Counted from the first letter of the stretch, positions 15,339 through 24,416 are shown. The stretch: 32,596 nt of DNA from an uncultured Campylobacter sp. (GCA_937990735.1 CALKQT010000061.1:1-32596); one strand, 5' to 3'. Numbers and translations: made by a program. Notes: a model not told the origin generated them from the sequence alone.

Positions 15339-15923
15339 TTATCGCCTTTAAATTTGATGGACGCACCATTTTATATTCTCATCACTTAAAGCTCAGTAAA
15401 TTTTATCGCTCATTCGCTGTCCTACAATAAGGCAAAGACTCTAGAAATTTTAAGCTATACGTAAAATCTACCATAAATCCAAAAAATTCTAATCAAGCGT
15501 ATAAATTTCCTTATTTTTAATCCACCTTATACCCAACTTTTTAAATTTTAAAGCGACCCTCTTGTCTTATGGCAAATTTCTCTCTTAGCAAATCACCTCT
15601 TTCTTAGATCAAGTAGCTATATAGCTCGATACCCTGTGTAAGTTACTTTCTAGCGCTTCACAGATCTGCGCTAAATACGCATCAGGAATTTTAGATGTAG
15701 AAACAACCTGTATGGTGTGATACTACTAGGTGTAAAATATATATAAGAAATCTAAAATATAATCTTTACAGAATTTTTATTAAATTCTGTATTTCAAATT
15801 TAAGAAATTTCCGCGGAATTTTGGCTAAATTTCGCATTTTATAATTTTATTATGTCATGGAATTTTCGAGGTAAAATTCCAACCAATTCCGCGGAATTTT
15901 AATTTGCGTCCATGTCAGTCAAA
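15339..15923. other. Long AT-rich intergenic region with palindromes and a possible coding remnant
   Basis: The 585 bases hold no complete gene. On the minus strand 15722-15609 is a 37-codon open stretch whose translation looks protein-like (VVSTSKIPDAYLAQICEALE) but lacks a start codon and is preceded by stops; it may be a relic. Near 15807-15900 there are two copies of TTCCGCGGAATTTT and a hairpin between them. No promoter or tRNA was recognised with confidence. Confidence 0.5.
15859..15880. repeat. Inverted repeat GGAATTTT / AAAATTCC
   Basis: Perfect eight-base arms with a CGAGGT loop lie just downstream of the PAS-protein gene (minus strand). Two copies of TTCCGCGGAATTTT flank it (15809-15822 and 15887-15900). 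It may be part of a termination region or an extragenic palindrome. Confidence 0.45.
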
Positions 15924-16490
15924 CTAGCTAAAAAGCTTTTTCATCGCCTTAAAAAACATTGCGGTGAGCGGATTGGATTTGCCTGAGACCTTTGCGATCC
16001 AGCTCTCATAGGTCTCGCCTTTGCTTTTTAAAAAGTCCACGAGCGCCTTTTGGCTAGCCTGCATACCGCCGTTTCTTTCGGCATCCAGTAGCGCCCTATA
16101 AATAGGCTCTATAGTTTCGATCGCAGATCTTGGCAGAGCCTTACGAAATGCCGTGTATTCGGTGATCTGCCCTGTCACGGGATCTTTTTTAGAAGTAAAT
16201 TCCGTAATGACCCAATAAAAGCGCCCATCTTTGGCTAAATTTTTTACCACGGCGGTAAAATCCTTGCCTTGTTGTATCGTATCCCACATAAGCTTAAACG
16301 CTATTCGCGGCATATCCGGATGTCGGATGATGCTATGCGGCTGCCCCAAAAGCTCAAGCTCACTATAGCCGCAAATCATACAAAAATACGGATTTGCAAA
16401 CGTGATAATGCCTTTCGGATCGGTTTTGGAAACGATATAGCGCTTCTCATCAAGTTTGATTTCCTGATTAATCGGAGTCGGTCTTTGCAT
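15924..16490 (-). CDS. PAS-domain redox/energy-taxis sensor, CetB/Aer-like
   Basis: The 188-residue cytosolic protein has one PAS domain (about residues 18-110) closely following the Aer/CetB pattern: TDPKGIITFANPYFCMICGY, LGQPHSIIRHPDMP (49-61), MWDTIQQGKDF and KNLAKDGRFYWV. In Aer and CetB this subclass binds FAD and senses redox or electron-transport state. As in CetB there is no HAMP or methyl-accepting domain, so a partner such as CetA would be needed; none is in the window. The C-terminal helices (115-188) may be the partner-binding part. The ATG has AAAGGA upstream and a TATACT -10 about 35 bases before it. The cetB symbol is not assigned because the partner is missing here. Confidence 0.85.
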   Translation of the reverse strand: MQRPTPINQEIKLDEKRYIVSKTDPKGIITFANPYFCMICGYSELELLGQPHSIIRHPDMPRIAFKLMWDTIQQGKDFTAVVKNLAKDGRFYWVITEFTSKKDPVTGQITEYTAFRKALPRSAIETIEPIYRALLDAERNGGMQASQKALVDFLKSKGETYESWIAKVSGKSNPLTAMFFKAMKKLFS

Positions 16491-16521
16491 TTTTAATCCT
16501 TTGCTTAAAAATTTATTGCAG

Positions 16522-16527
16522 AGTATA
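16522..16527 (-). promoter_or_regulatory. Possible -10 box for the PAS sensor gene
   Basis: On the minus strand TTTTATATACTC contains TATACT after a T/A-rich run, about 35 bases before the ATG at 16490. Confidence 0.4.
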
Positions 16528-16611
16528 TAAAATTTTTCTTTTCAGAAATATTAAATTTTCGTTAAATTTTTATAAATGTTAAATCTTTAAGTGAATTTTT
16601 AAAATTTAATG

Positions 16612-16617
16612 TATAAT
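16612..16617 (+). promoter_or_regulatory. Promoter -10 box for the MFS exporter
   Basis: A perfect TATAAT within TTTAATGTATAATCTC lies 29 bases before the TTG start at 16647. The divergent PAS gene shares this 156-base intergenic region. Confidence 0.6.
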
Positions 16618-16646
16618 CTCAAATCAAAATTTCAAAAGGCAGTGCG

Positions 16647-17879
16647 TTGAAAAATCCCTTCCTATCGCTTAAATACTCAAATTTTAGAATTTATTGGATC
16701 GGGATGAATCTCTCGCTGATCGGTTCTTGGATGCAAAGCGTCGCGCTGCCGTGGCTAGTGCTAAGCATCACCGCAGACGCTTTTAAGGTCAGTCTCGTAG
16801 CTGCGGCACGGTTCTTGCCCGCGTTACTTTTTACGCCGTTTTCCGGTGTACTGCTCGATAAGTTTAATCGCAAAAAGATCCTTCTGCTTGCTCAAATAGG
16901 CATGGCGGTGACTGCCTCAATTTTCGCGGTTATGAGCTTTTGCGAGCTATATTCTTTCGGCAAAATTTTATTTTGCGCTTTTGCAAGCGGCATCTTTACC
17001 AGCATGGACGCCCCGAGCCGTCAGTCGATGGTAAAAGACCTCATCGACTCGCCCCGCGATCTAGCCAACGCCATAGCGTTAAATTCTATGTCCTTCAACG
17101 TCGCTCGTATCGCAGGACCCGCACTTGCGGGGATCGTGATGGCGCTGTGGGGCGTGGGTTTTTGCTTTTTATTCAATGCTCTTAGCTTTTTAGGCATCAT
17201 CGTTTCGCTGTTTTTCATAAGAATTCCGCCATCCGCTACTGCGCTATCTAGCAGAAGCGGAGGCGTTTTTGCCTCGATCGGTGCTGGAATTTCGTATGTC
17301 TTGCACAAAAAAATTCTAAGCGAGCTAATGATAATAGTGCTTATCGTAGCGACGCTGGTGCCAAATTACAACGTAACGATCTCGGCACTTGTTAAGCTTA
17401 GCCTAGACGCGGATGAGCGAAGCTTTGGATATTTGATGTCGGCTCTAGGCGTGGGAGCCTTTTGCGGCGCGCTTTTCGTAGCAGTCTTTGATAAACTTGG
17501 CATCCGCAAAATCAGATTGTGCGCGATCGCTATGGGGGCAAGCTTAGCTCTTACTGGGGCTGCGAATTCCTTCGCATGGGCTGCGGCAGGGCTTGCCGTA
17601 ACTGGGTTTCTTTTCGTAATCACAAACTCAAGCATTAACTCCACCGTGCAGATGCACGTAAGCAACGAATTCCGCGGGCGCGTGCTTAGCTTATACGCGC
17701 TATTTTTAATAGGTAGTACGCCATTTGGAGCGCTCATATCGGGTTTTTTTACCGAGCTACTGGGCGCTCGCGTAGCCCTTGCGATCTGCGGCGCAATTAG
17801 CATTTTGCTACTGCTGGCGCTATTTTACGGCTTTAAAATATGGCGCAGGACGCATTTTATCTTTCGAGATAAAGTCTAA
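16647..17879 (+). CDS. MFS exporter, EntS/MFS_3-like
   Basis: The 410-residue inner-membrane protein has about 12 helices. The N-terminus NFRIYWIGMNLSLIGSWMQS, the FSGVLLDKFNRKKILLL loop between helices 2 and 3, and the DAPSRQSMVKDLI segment are characteristic of the MFS_3/EntS-type proton-driven exporters, which include enterobactin and drug efflux pumps. The substrate is unknown. The start is TTG (TTGAAAAATCCC) with AAAAGG upstream, which gives the usual family N-terminus. It is 85 bases before the molybdoenzyme gene on the same strand, with no obvious terminator between, so partial read-through is possible, though no functional link is evident. Confidence 0.87.
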   Translation: MKNPFLSLKYSNFRIYWIGMNLSLIGSWMQSVALPWLVLSITADAFKVSLVAAARFLPALLFTPFSGVLLDKFNRKKILLLAQIGMAVTASIFAVMSFCELYSFGKILFCAFASGIFTSMDAPSRQSMVKDLIDSPRDLANAIALNSMSFNVARIAGPALAGIVMALWGVGFCFLFNALSFLGIIVSLFFIRIPPSATALSSRSGGVFASIGAGISYVLHKKILSELMIIVLIVATLVPNYNVTISALVKLSLDADERSFGYLMSALGVGAFCGALFVAVFDKLGIRKIRLCAIAMGASLALTGAANSFAWAAAGLAVTGFLFVITNSSINSTVQMHVSNEFRGRVLSLYALFLIGSTPFGALISGFFTELLGARVALAICGAISILLLLALFYGFKIWRRTHFIFRDKV

Positions 17880-17964
17880 GCCAAAAGCTGCATTATCAAA
17901 ATTAACCTTATTTTTACGATGAAGCCTTAGAATTCCTACCGAAATTTAAAGGTAAGGAGTTTTT

Positions 17965-20229
17965 ATGAATAGACGAAATTTCCTAAAAAGCAGCGCCGCG
18001 ATCGGCACGCTAGCGACGCTAAATCTAAATTTAAACGCTAGCGCGGTCACCGGCGGGACGGAAAAGAAAGTCGCCAGCGTCTGCGAGATGTGCTCCTCGC
18101 GCTGTCCTATCGAGGTGACCGTCAAAAACGGTCGCGGAGCTCTCATCGAGGGCAACCATCGCTTTTCAAACAAAACCTCGGTCTGCGCTCGCGGAGGCGC
18201 GGGCATAAATCAGCTCTACGACGATCAAAGGCTCATTAAACCGCTCATTCGCGTAGGCGAGCGCGGCGAGGGTAGATTTAAAGAGGCGAGCTGGGACGAG
18301 GCACTTAAAATTTGCGCGCAGAAGCTGGGCGAGATTTCGCAAAAATACGGCCCGCAAAGCGTAGTTTTCACCTCTAAAACGGGCGAGCACCACACTCAGA
18401 TGATGAATTTCGCCTGTGCATACGGCAGTCCGAACATCTACTCGCACTGGTCCTGTTGCCCGGTCACCTACAATATCGCCGTGCCGCACACTTTCGGCGC
18501 CAATATGCAAAGAGACTACGGCGACGCAAAATACATCGTAAATTTCGGCCACAATCTCTTTGAAGGCATCGATATCTCAAAAACCAAAAAGCTCGCAAAA
18601 GCCGCAAGTAGAGAGGACGTAAAGCTTTTGGTGCTCGATCCGCGCTTTAGCGTCGTAGCTTCCAAAGCCGACGAGTGGCTGCCGATAAAGCCTGGAACCG
18701 ACGCGGCGTTTTTGATGGCGCTAATTCACGTCTGGCTGCGCGATAACAAATACGACAAAAAATTTATCGAACAATACGCCGTGGGGCTAGAAGAGCTAAG
18801 GGAGTCCGTGAAGGATACGACGCCGCTTTGGCAGGAGGGCATTACTGGGATCAAAGCGGATAAGCTCGAGCGCATCGCAAATGAAATTTACGCCGCGGCT
18901 CCCGCAGTCATAATCGATTGGGGTCATAAAACCACGACCGCCAAAGCCGAATACGTCCGCACGCGCGCCATCGCGATCGCAAACGCGCTGATGGGAAACG
19001 TCGAGAAAAAGGGCGGAATTTACTTTTCTAAAGACTCCAAAACCTTCAACTCGCTTTGTAAAGAGGATCTTTTCCCTACCATCTCGAACCCGGATAAAGG
19101 CTTTAAAATTCCAAAGACCGCGCGTATCGACGGCTGCGGCGAAGAAGGTAGCGAAAATTTCTTCGTGCCGCGCAAACACGGCGTTTTGATGCAGATCGCG
19201 CCTACGATTTTAAGCGAAAAACCATATCCTGTAAAAGGCTGGGTCAGCACGCGCTTTAACCACCTCATCAACGTTGCGGGCGTGGATAAGAGCGTAGAAG
19301 CGATCAAAAAGCTGGACTTCGTGCTCGCAATCGACGTATATATGAGCGACTTTGCGTGTCTAGCCGACGTGATCTTGCCCGAATCCACCTATTTGGAGCG
19401 CGATGAGTCGATTCAAAACAAAGGCGGCACCGCGCCCGGATTTGTGATGCGAAACAAAGCCGTCGAGCCGGTGGGCGATACGAAGTGCGGCTATGAAATT
19501 TTTAGAGAGCTTGCAAGGGTGATGAAGATCGATAAAGATTACACCTGGAACAATATCGATGAATACCGCATGCAGCAAGCCAAAGGCAACGCCGAGCTAA
19601 TCGCAAATTTAATCAAAAACGGCTACGTAAGCTACAAGGTGCCGAAGCTGTATTACCGAGAGCCGAAGCTCGTGGCTAAATTTATCGATAAATATCCTGC
19701 TGCGGTGGAGTTCGTGGACGAAAACGGCGAGATGAGCTCGCAGATGAAATTTAAAACCCCGAGCGGCAAGATCGAGCTTTTCGCGCCGAAAGTAGAGGAG
19801 CTTTTTGCGGGATACGGCTGCTTAAATACCGAGGGTATGGACGTATTCGGCGGGCACAAATACTGCTTGATGACCGGCAAGACCGCGCTTCACACCAACG
19901 GCCACACTCAAAATGTCAAAATTTTAAACGATATGATGAGCGAATCGCCGGTTTGGATCAGCCCGGCTTCCGCAAAAGCGGAGGGGTTAAAGACGGGCGA
20001 CGTCGTGAAGCTTAAAAATAAATTCGGCGAGCAAAAAGCTAAAATTTTCGTCACGCAAGGTATCAGAGACGATTGCCTGTTTTTATACCACGGCTTTGGG
20101 CACGTAAGCCCGGGGCTAAAGCGTACGAACGGCATAGGCACAAACCAAAGCGTCCTTCTCGATCCGGCTGCGGGTCCTGTGGTAAGCACGATGGTAACCA
20201 ACGTCGGCGTCGATATAGTTAAAATTTGA
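17965..20229 (+). CDS. Psr/Phs-type molybdopterin oxidoreductase, catalytic subunit
   Basis: The 754-residue protein is a bis-MGD molybdoenzyme of the polysulfide/thiosulfate reductase branch. It starts with a twin-arginine signal (NRRNFLKSS) and so is exported folded to the periplasm. The proximal 4Fe-4S site is C40, C43, C47 and C74 (CEMCSSRC ... SVCARGG). The likely Mo ligand is a cysteine in SHWSCCPVTY (C164/C165), as expected for PsrA/PhsA rather than Ser or Asp enzymes. The C-terminal molydopterin-binding domain contains LMTGKTALHTNGHTQN. Length and the gene order A-B-C fit PsrA or PhsA; tetrathionate and arsenate reductases are larger. The exact substrate (polysulfide, thiosulfate or other) is undecided. 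The ATG follows GGTAAGGAG. Confidence 0.9.
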   Translation: MNRRNFLKSSAAIGTLATLNLNLNASAVTGGTEKKVASVCEMCSSRCPIEVTVKNGRGALIEGNHRFSNKTSVCARGGAGINQLYDDQRLIKPLIRVGERGEGRFKEASWDEALKICAQKLGEISQKYGPQSVVFTSKTGEHHTQMMNFACAYGSPNIYSHWSCCPVTYNIAVPHTFGANMQRDYGDAKYIVNFGHNLFEGIDISKTKKLAKAASREDVKLLVLDPRFSVVASKADEWLPIKPGTDAAFLMALIHVWLRDNKYDKKFIEQYAVGLEELRESVKDTTPLWQEGITGIKADKLERIANEIYAAAPAVIIDWGHKTTTAKAEYVRTRAIAIANALMGNVEKKGGIYFSKDSKTFNSLCKEDLFPTISNPDKGFKIPKTARIDGCGEEGSENFFVPRKHGVLMQIAPTILSEKPYPVKGWVSTRFNHLINVAGVDKSVEAIKKLDFVLAIDVYMSDFACLADVILPESTYLERDESIQNKGGTAPGFVMRNKAVEPVGDTKCGYEIFRELARVMKIDKDYTWNNIDEYRMQQAKGNAELIANLIKNGYVSYKVPKLYYREPKLVAKFIDKYPAAVEFVDENGEMSSQMKFKTPSGKIELFAPKVEELFAGYGCLNTEGMDVFGGHKYCLMTGKTALHTNGHTQNVKILNDMMSESPVWISPASAKAEGLKTGDVVKLKNKFGEQKAKIFVTQGIRDDCLFLYHGFGHVSPGLKRTNGIGTNQSVLLDPAAGPVVSTMVTNVGVDIVKI

Positions 20230-20240
20230 AAGGGGCGGTT

Positions 20241-20807
20241 ATGAAAAAACTCATAATGATTCACGACGAAAATTTATGTATAGGTTGCCAAGCCTGTTCG
20301 GTTGCGTGCAGGAATGAAAACGGCGTACCGAGCGGCGTTTATAGGTTGCAGGTGCGCGGCAAAACAAGCGGCGTTTTTCCGAATTTAAAACTTGATTACT
20401 CGCGCGCCAGCTGCGTTATGTGCGAAGATAGCCCCTGCGTGGACGTCTGCCCTACGGGAGCGAGCTTTAAAACCAAAGACGGCGTAACGCTCATAGACGA
20501 GAGGCTTTGCGTCAGCTGCAAATACTGCATCCTAGCCTGTCCTTACGACGCGAGGTTTGTCGATCCTATCACGCACGCTATCGGCAAATGCACCTTTTGT
20601 TACACTAACCGCACTAGCAAAGGTTTGCAGCCCGCCTGCGTAAGCGTGTGCCCAACGGATGCTTTAACTTTCGGCGACGTAAATGACGTAAATTCCGAGG
20701 TAAGCAAGCTGCTAGCCAAAACAAGCGTAGAATATCCCAAAGCGTATCTAAACACCAAGCCGCGCCTAGCGAATATCAAAAACAAAAAAGGAGGACGCTA
20801 TGAATAA
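20241..20807 (+). CDS. 4Fe-4S electron-transfer subunit (PsrB/PhsB-like)
   Basis: The 188-residue ferredoxin-like subunit carries four cysteine clusters for four 4Fe-4S centres: CIGCQACSVAC, CVMCEDSPCVDVC, CVSCKYCILAC and CTFC...CVSVC. It would pass electrons from the membrane quinol-oxidising subunit to the molybdoenzyme. It has no signal peptide and, as in relatives, would be carried out with the Tat-exported partner. The ATG at 20241 has AGGGGCGG just upstream; a TTG five codons earlier overlaps the preceding stop and is less likely. It starts 11 bases after the catalytic gene and its end overlaps the next gene by 8 bases. Confidence 0.93.
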   Translation: MKKLIMIHDENLCIGCQACSVACRNENGVPSGVYRLQVRGKTSGVFPNLKLDYSRASCVMCEDSPCVDVCPTGASFKTKDGVTLIDERLCVSCKYCILACPYDARFVDPITHAIGKCTFCYTNRTSKGLQPACVSVCPTDALTFGDVNDVNSEVSKLLAKTSVEYPKAYLNTKPRLANIKNKKGGRYE

Positions 20808-21771
20808 TATGTGGGGCGATATGAGCCAATACTCTGAAATTTACTGGCCTTGGCCGATTGCGATTTATCTATTTTTGGCGGGCCTTAGCGCGGGAGCGAC
20901 GATGGTGGCGCTTTTAGTCAAATGGAATCGCCACGAAAGCGAGCAAAATTCTATCTGGGATGCGATGATTAGAGCGGGTGCGATCACGGCGCCGCTTGCG
21001 ATCTGCGCGGGGCTTTTGCTTTTGATCTTTGATCTGGGAAAGCCATTTAGCTTTTATCTTTTGCTGATCAAATTTAACTTCGGCTCGGTGATGAGCCTCG
21101 GCGTTTTGGCGCTTTTGATCTACGTGCCCTTTAGCTTTGTATTTGCACTATGCGTATTCGGCGAGGAAATTTGTAAATTTAAACTGCTCGCCTTTCTGCG
21201 ACCTATCGTAAATTTACTAAGCTCGTTCGCCAAAGCCTCTAAACTATTCGAGCGAGCTTTGTTTATCCTTGCTCTTTGCGTGGGCGCATATACGGGCTTT
21301 TTGTTAAGCGCGGTGATGAAAATTCCGCTTTGGAATACTCCGGTGCTGCCGATTTTATTTTTGCTGTCGGGCTTTTCCAGCGGCATCGCGGCGAGCATTT
21401 TAGTGGGACTCCTGTTTTTTAAAGGCTCGTTAAACAAAGATAGCATAAAATACCTTTTGGTGCTTGATCTGCGCGCGATACTCTTTGAGATTCCGCTTTT
21501 ATTCATCCTATTTGTCGGGATGTATTTTGAGGGCGGCACGAGCGCGCTTGCGGCACAGCAGGCTTTGACGCACGAGGTTTACGGCAAAATCTTCTGGATC
21601 GGCGTTTTAGGCACGGGGCTCATCGCTCCGATCATCATCGCCTTTACGGCGCTGAAAAACCATGCCTACAAGCCTGCGTTTATAGTTTTAAATTCTTTCG
21701 TCGTGCTTTGCGGCGTCATTCTGCTTCGCTACTTCGTTGTATATGCGGGGCAAATTTGCACGGGAGCGTAG
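20800..21771 (+). CDS. NrfD/PsrC-like quinol-oxidising membrane subunit
   Basis: The 323-residue polytopic protein has about eight or nine helices. The N-terminal block EIYWPWPIAIYLFLAGLSAGA is the hallmark of NrfD/PsrC subunits, which bind menaquinol and anchor the Fe-S and Mo subunits at the outer face of the inner membrane. The helix ending in LLLLIFDLGKP and the ATMVALL start are also typical. Together with the two upstream genes it completes a membrane-bound respiratory complex that uses a sulfur oxyanion or polysulfide, or a similar acceptor. The ribosome binding site AAAGGAGGACGCT is near perfect and lies inside the end of the upstream gene. Confidence 0.92.
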   Translation: MNNMWGDMSQYSEIYWPWPIAIYLFLAGLSAGATMVALLVKWNRHESEQNSIWDAMIRAGAITAPLAICAGLLLLIFDLGKPFSFYLLLIKFNFGSVMSLGVLALLIYVPFSFVFALCVFGEEICKFKLLAFLRPIVNLLSSFAKASKLFERALFILALCVGAYTGFLLSAVMKIPLWNTPVLPILFLLSGFSSGIAASILVGLLFFKGSLNKDSIKYLLVLDLRAILFEIPLLFILFVGMYFEGGTSALAAQQALTHEVYGKIFWIGVLGTGLIAPIIIAFTALKNHAYKPAFIVLNSFVVLCGVILLRYFVVYAGQICTGA

Positions 21772-21797
21772 TCTCGCTCCCGATTTAGGGAACGGGT

Positions 21798-22451
21798 TTG
21801 AAAATTTTACTTTTAGAAGACGATTTTGAATACAGAAGCAGCGTAAGCGAGTATCTGCAGGAGCTCGGCTACGAGGTGGACGAATGCTCTAGCGGCGACG
21901 CAGCCTGCGATAAGATCGCCGGGGGCGCCTACCATCTGCTGATTTTAGACATCAAAGTGCCGGAGGTCTCGGGCGAAGAGGTGCTCAAATACGCCCGCAG
22001 CCTCGGCCTTAACACCCCCGTGATGATGATGACCTCGCTCGGCGACATCGACGATTTAAGCCAGTGTTACGAGCTAGGCTGCAACGAATATCTAAAAAAG
22101 CCCTTCCACCTAGCCGAGCTTAAATTTAGAGTAAGCGAACTGATGCGAAAGTACTTCGGCGACGAAAAGGGCGCCGTCAAGATCGCGGGCAAATTTTATT
22201 ACTTCGCAAATTTAAAAATTCTAAAGCGCGCAGACGAAGAGATAGCGCTAAGCGCCAAAGAGATCAAAATCATAGAATTTCTGCTCGCCAATATCAAAAG
22301 ATTCGCAAGCGTCGATGAGCTCATCGCCGACGTGTGGGACGGCGAGGCGGGCAGCGTCGATGTGCGCGTGCATATCAGCAACCTCCGCTCCAAAACGAGC
22401 AACGACTTCATCCTCTCCAGCCGCGGACTCGGATATAAGATCAATGCTTAA
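21798..22451 (+). CDS. OmpR-family response regulator
   Basis: The 217-residue two-domain regulator has a receiver domain (1-about 115) with the acidic pocket D8/D9 (LLEDDFE), phosphoacceptor D51 (LLILDIKVP), T79 and K101 (LKKPFH). A winged-helix DNA-binding domain follows (about 130-217), ending in the typical LSSRGLGYKI. The start is TTG with AGGGAACGGG upstream. It follows the NrfD-like gene by 26 bases and overlaps the kinase gene by 8 bases. Cotranscription with the respiratory operon suggests it controls that operon in response to an electron acceptor or redox cue; this is inferred from position only. Confidence 0.92.
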   Translation: MKILLLEDDFEYRSSVSEYLQELGYEVDECSSGDAACDKIAGGAYHLLILDIKVPEVSGEEVLKYARSLGLNTPVMMMTSLGDIDDLSQCYELGCNEYLKKPFHLAELKFRVSELMRKYFGDEKGAVKIAGKFYYFANLKILKRADEEIALSAKEIKIIEFLLANIKRFASVDELIADVWDGEAGSVDVRVHISNLRSKTSNDFILSSRGLGYKINA

Positions 22452-23562
22452 AGGGTTTAAATTTACGCTTTTTAGCGCGATCTTCATCATCGGCGCCTTT
22501 ATAAGCGAGAGTCTTTATATCATCTATTTAAACTCCAAAATCGAAGAGAGCGCCGACGTCGCCGAGCTGATACAAAAAAGCGGCGAAGCTCTAGCCGGCG
22601 CATATCCCGATCTAAAAGACGAGCTCATCTACGACTACGCGATCCTAAACGCAAACGGCGAAATTTTAAGATCAAATCTAAGCGTGCAGCCGCCCGACTT
22701 TGCGTTTATCACGCTGAAATTCGGCGGGCGAGTATTTTTTAAACGCCATTTTCTTCATGAGGGCAAGCTGCATTTTTTCGTCATCTCAAAAAAGATAAGC
22801 TACGCCAAGATAGAATTTATCGCGATCTCTACTATCTTTATCACGATTTTCGTAGCGCTCATCATCGCGCTGTTTAACTACAAAATCATTAAAAATTTCT
22901 ACGCGCAGCAAAGCAACCTCATCAAGGCGTTTTTCAATGACGCGATGCATGAGCTAAAGACCCCTCTAGGCGTCGCGCTCATCAACACCGAGATGCTTGG
23001 GCTGCGCGATAAACACACCGCGCGCATAAAATCCGCACTCAAGCAGATGGTCATTACTTACGAGGATGTGGAGTATTTCATCAAAAGCGGTAAGATGAGC
23101 CTAAAAAGCCGCCGCATCGATATGAGCGAGTTTTTAGGCGCTAGGATAAATTTTATCTACCTAGTCGCAAAAAGTAAAAACATAAGCCTGCAATCGCGAA
23201 TAGCGCCCGATGTGAGCGTTTTTATGGACGAAACCTCGCTAATGCGCCTCATCGACAACACGCTAAGCAACGCCATAAAATATTCGCGCCCCGGCGGCAA
23301 GATCATCATCGCGCTAGAAATTGGGGTGAGCATAGCGGTCTTTAGCGTGCAGGACTTCGGCATCGGCATAAAGGATACGAGCGCGATCTGGGATAGATAC
23401 TCGCGCGAAAACGCGGCTCTTGGCGGATTCGGCCTCGGGCTAAACATAATCGATAAAATTTGCAAGCGCTACGGAATCGCAAAAAGCGTCAGCTCAAAAC
23501 CGAACGAAGGCAGCACCTTTTGCTATAAAATCCCGCTGTTTAAGCAGAAATTTTTGGACTAA
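22444..23562 (+). CDS. Sensor histidine kinase
   Basis: The 372-residue membrane kinase has a first helix at about residues 7-29 (FTLFSAIFIIGAFISE), a short periplasmic sensor part of about 95 residues, and a second helix at about 123-147. The catalytic core has the H-box NDAMHELKTPLGVAL (His169), the N-box LIDNTLSNAIKYS, the G1 box DFGIGIKD and the G2 box GGFGLGLNI. There is no HAMP block between helix 2 and the dimerisation domain. The ATG at 22444 lies within the end of the regulator gene, so the pair is coupled. The open frame upstream of it (from 22315) is a shadow inside the regulator gene and was not used. Confidence 0.92.
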   Translation: MLKGFKFTLFSAIFIIGAFISESLYIIYLNSKIEESADVAELIQKSGEALAGAYPDLKDELIYDYAILNANGEILRSNLSVQPPDFAFITLKFGGRVFFKRHFLHEGKLHFFVISKKISYAKIEFIAISTIFITIFVALIIALFNYKIIKNFYAQQSNLIKAFFNDAMHELKTPLGVALINTEMLGLRDKHTARIKSALKQMVITYEDVEYFIKSGKMSLKSRRIDMSEFLGARINFIYLVAKSKNISLQSRIAPDVSVFMDETSLMRLIDNTLSNAIKYSRPGGKIIIALEIGVSIAVFSVQDFGIGIKDTSAIWDRYSRENAALGGFGLGLNIIDKICKRYGIAKSVSSKPNEGSTFCYKIPLFKQKFLD

Positions 23563-23654
23563 AACGGCGCGCGAAATTTAGGCGTAAATTTTAAAATTTA
23601 GAAGTGAAATTTGCGCGGCTAGGGCTTTTTAAAATTTTGTTTTAACGTGGCTTT

Positions 23655-24416
23655 TCAGCCGTCTTTTGCTTCCCTGCTGCGTAAATAATATTCTTCCAAT
23701 GGATAGTTTAGATTTCCGCAGTTGTCTAGCTCAAAACCCTGTTTTATATCAAACGACGCCTTGTTTCTCTCCTGGTAATATTCTTTGATCTTTTCAGAAA
23801 AATTCATTCTATCAAATAAGTATTCGGAATGATTGCGTTGTATATAATTTTTATAAATTAAAACAAATCTATCTAACAATATATGAATATTTGGTCCTTT
23901 ATAAGCGCCGTCTAGAATAATTATCGGTCTATCAAACCCGGCACTCATATCATTTAAATTTATCTTTATATATTTCTTTGGGTCAGTTTTTTTAGCCTTT
24001 AATTTATTCATAAAAATTTCTTCAAACGTCTCATTATTATCATGATACTTTTTTAATACTTCAAACCAATTAGATAAATTTATGTTCTCTAGTTCATAGT
24101 ATGCGATTTCATATGAGCTACGCCAAGAACTGCCATAGGCATAGGTCCTATAATCATTGATCATTTGCTCTAATTTTAGCTCATAATCCAAATACTGCCC
24201 TATCGCTCTTTTATACAGCTCCTCTTTGGGCAAAATTCTATTCTCTTTGAGACAGTATCCCTGTTTGTATTTGTTGTAGTCGAAAGTAGAAACTATCTCA
24301 AAGCCTCGCGAAGTGGAAAAATCTGGGATTATACGGATAAATGCGGCGCAAAGTATCGCCGCCAGAAGCAGCGCTCCAGCTAGCACTTTAAATTTAACTG
24401 ATTTATAAAATTTCAT
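23655..24416 (-). CDS. Membrane-anchored hypothetical protein
   Basis: The 253-residue protein has one N-terminal membrane segment (about 8-30, FKVLAGALLLAAILCAAFI) and a mostly helical, charged periplasmic part rich in Tyr, Asn, Lys and Glu. I see no recognised domain. The ATG at 24416 has AAAAGGAGC seven bases upstream. The frame extends further upstream but without a signal, so the longer version is rejected. The coding sequence is markedly more AT-rich than neighbouring genes, suggesting a different origin or weak selection. It follows the Cache protein on the same strand with a gap of 124 bases and converges on the histidine kinase gene. Confidence 0.65.
   Translation of the reverse strand: MKFYKSVKFKVLAGALLLAAILCAAFIRIIPDFSTSRGFEIVSTFDYNKYKQGYCLKENRILPKEELYKRAIGQYLDYELKLEQMINDYRTYAYGSSWRSSYEIAYYELENINLSNWFEVLKKYHDNNETFEEIFMNKLKAKKTDPKKYIKINLNDMSAGFDRPIIILDGAYKGPNIHILLDRFVLIYKNYIQRNHSEYLFDRMNFSEKIKEYYQERNKASFDIKQGFELDNCGNLNYPLEEYYLRSREAKDG

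Noticed and set aside
22315..22443. 43-codon N-terminal extension of the histidine kinase
   Set aside because: It overlaps the DNA-binding domain of the response regulator in another frame; the ATG at 22444 places the first membrane helix at the N-terminus as expected.
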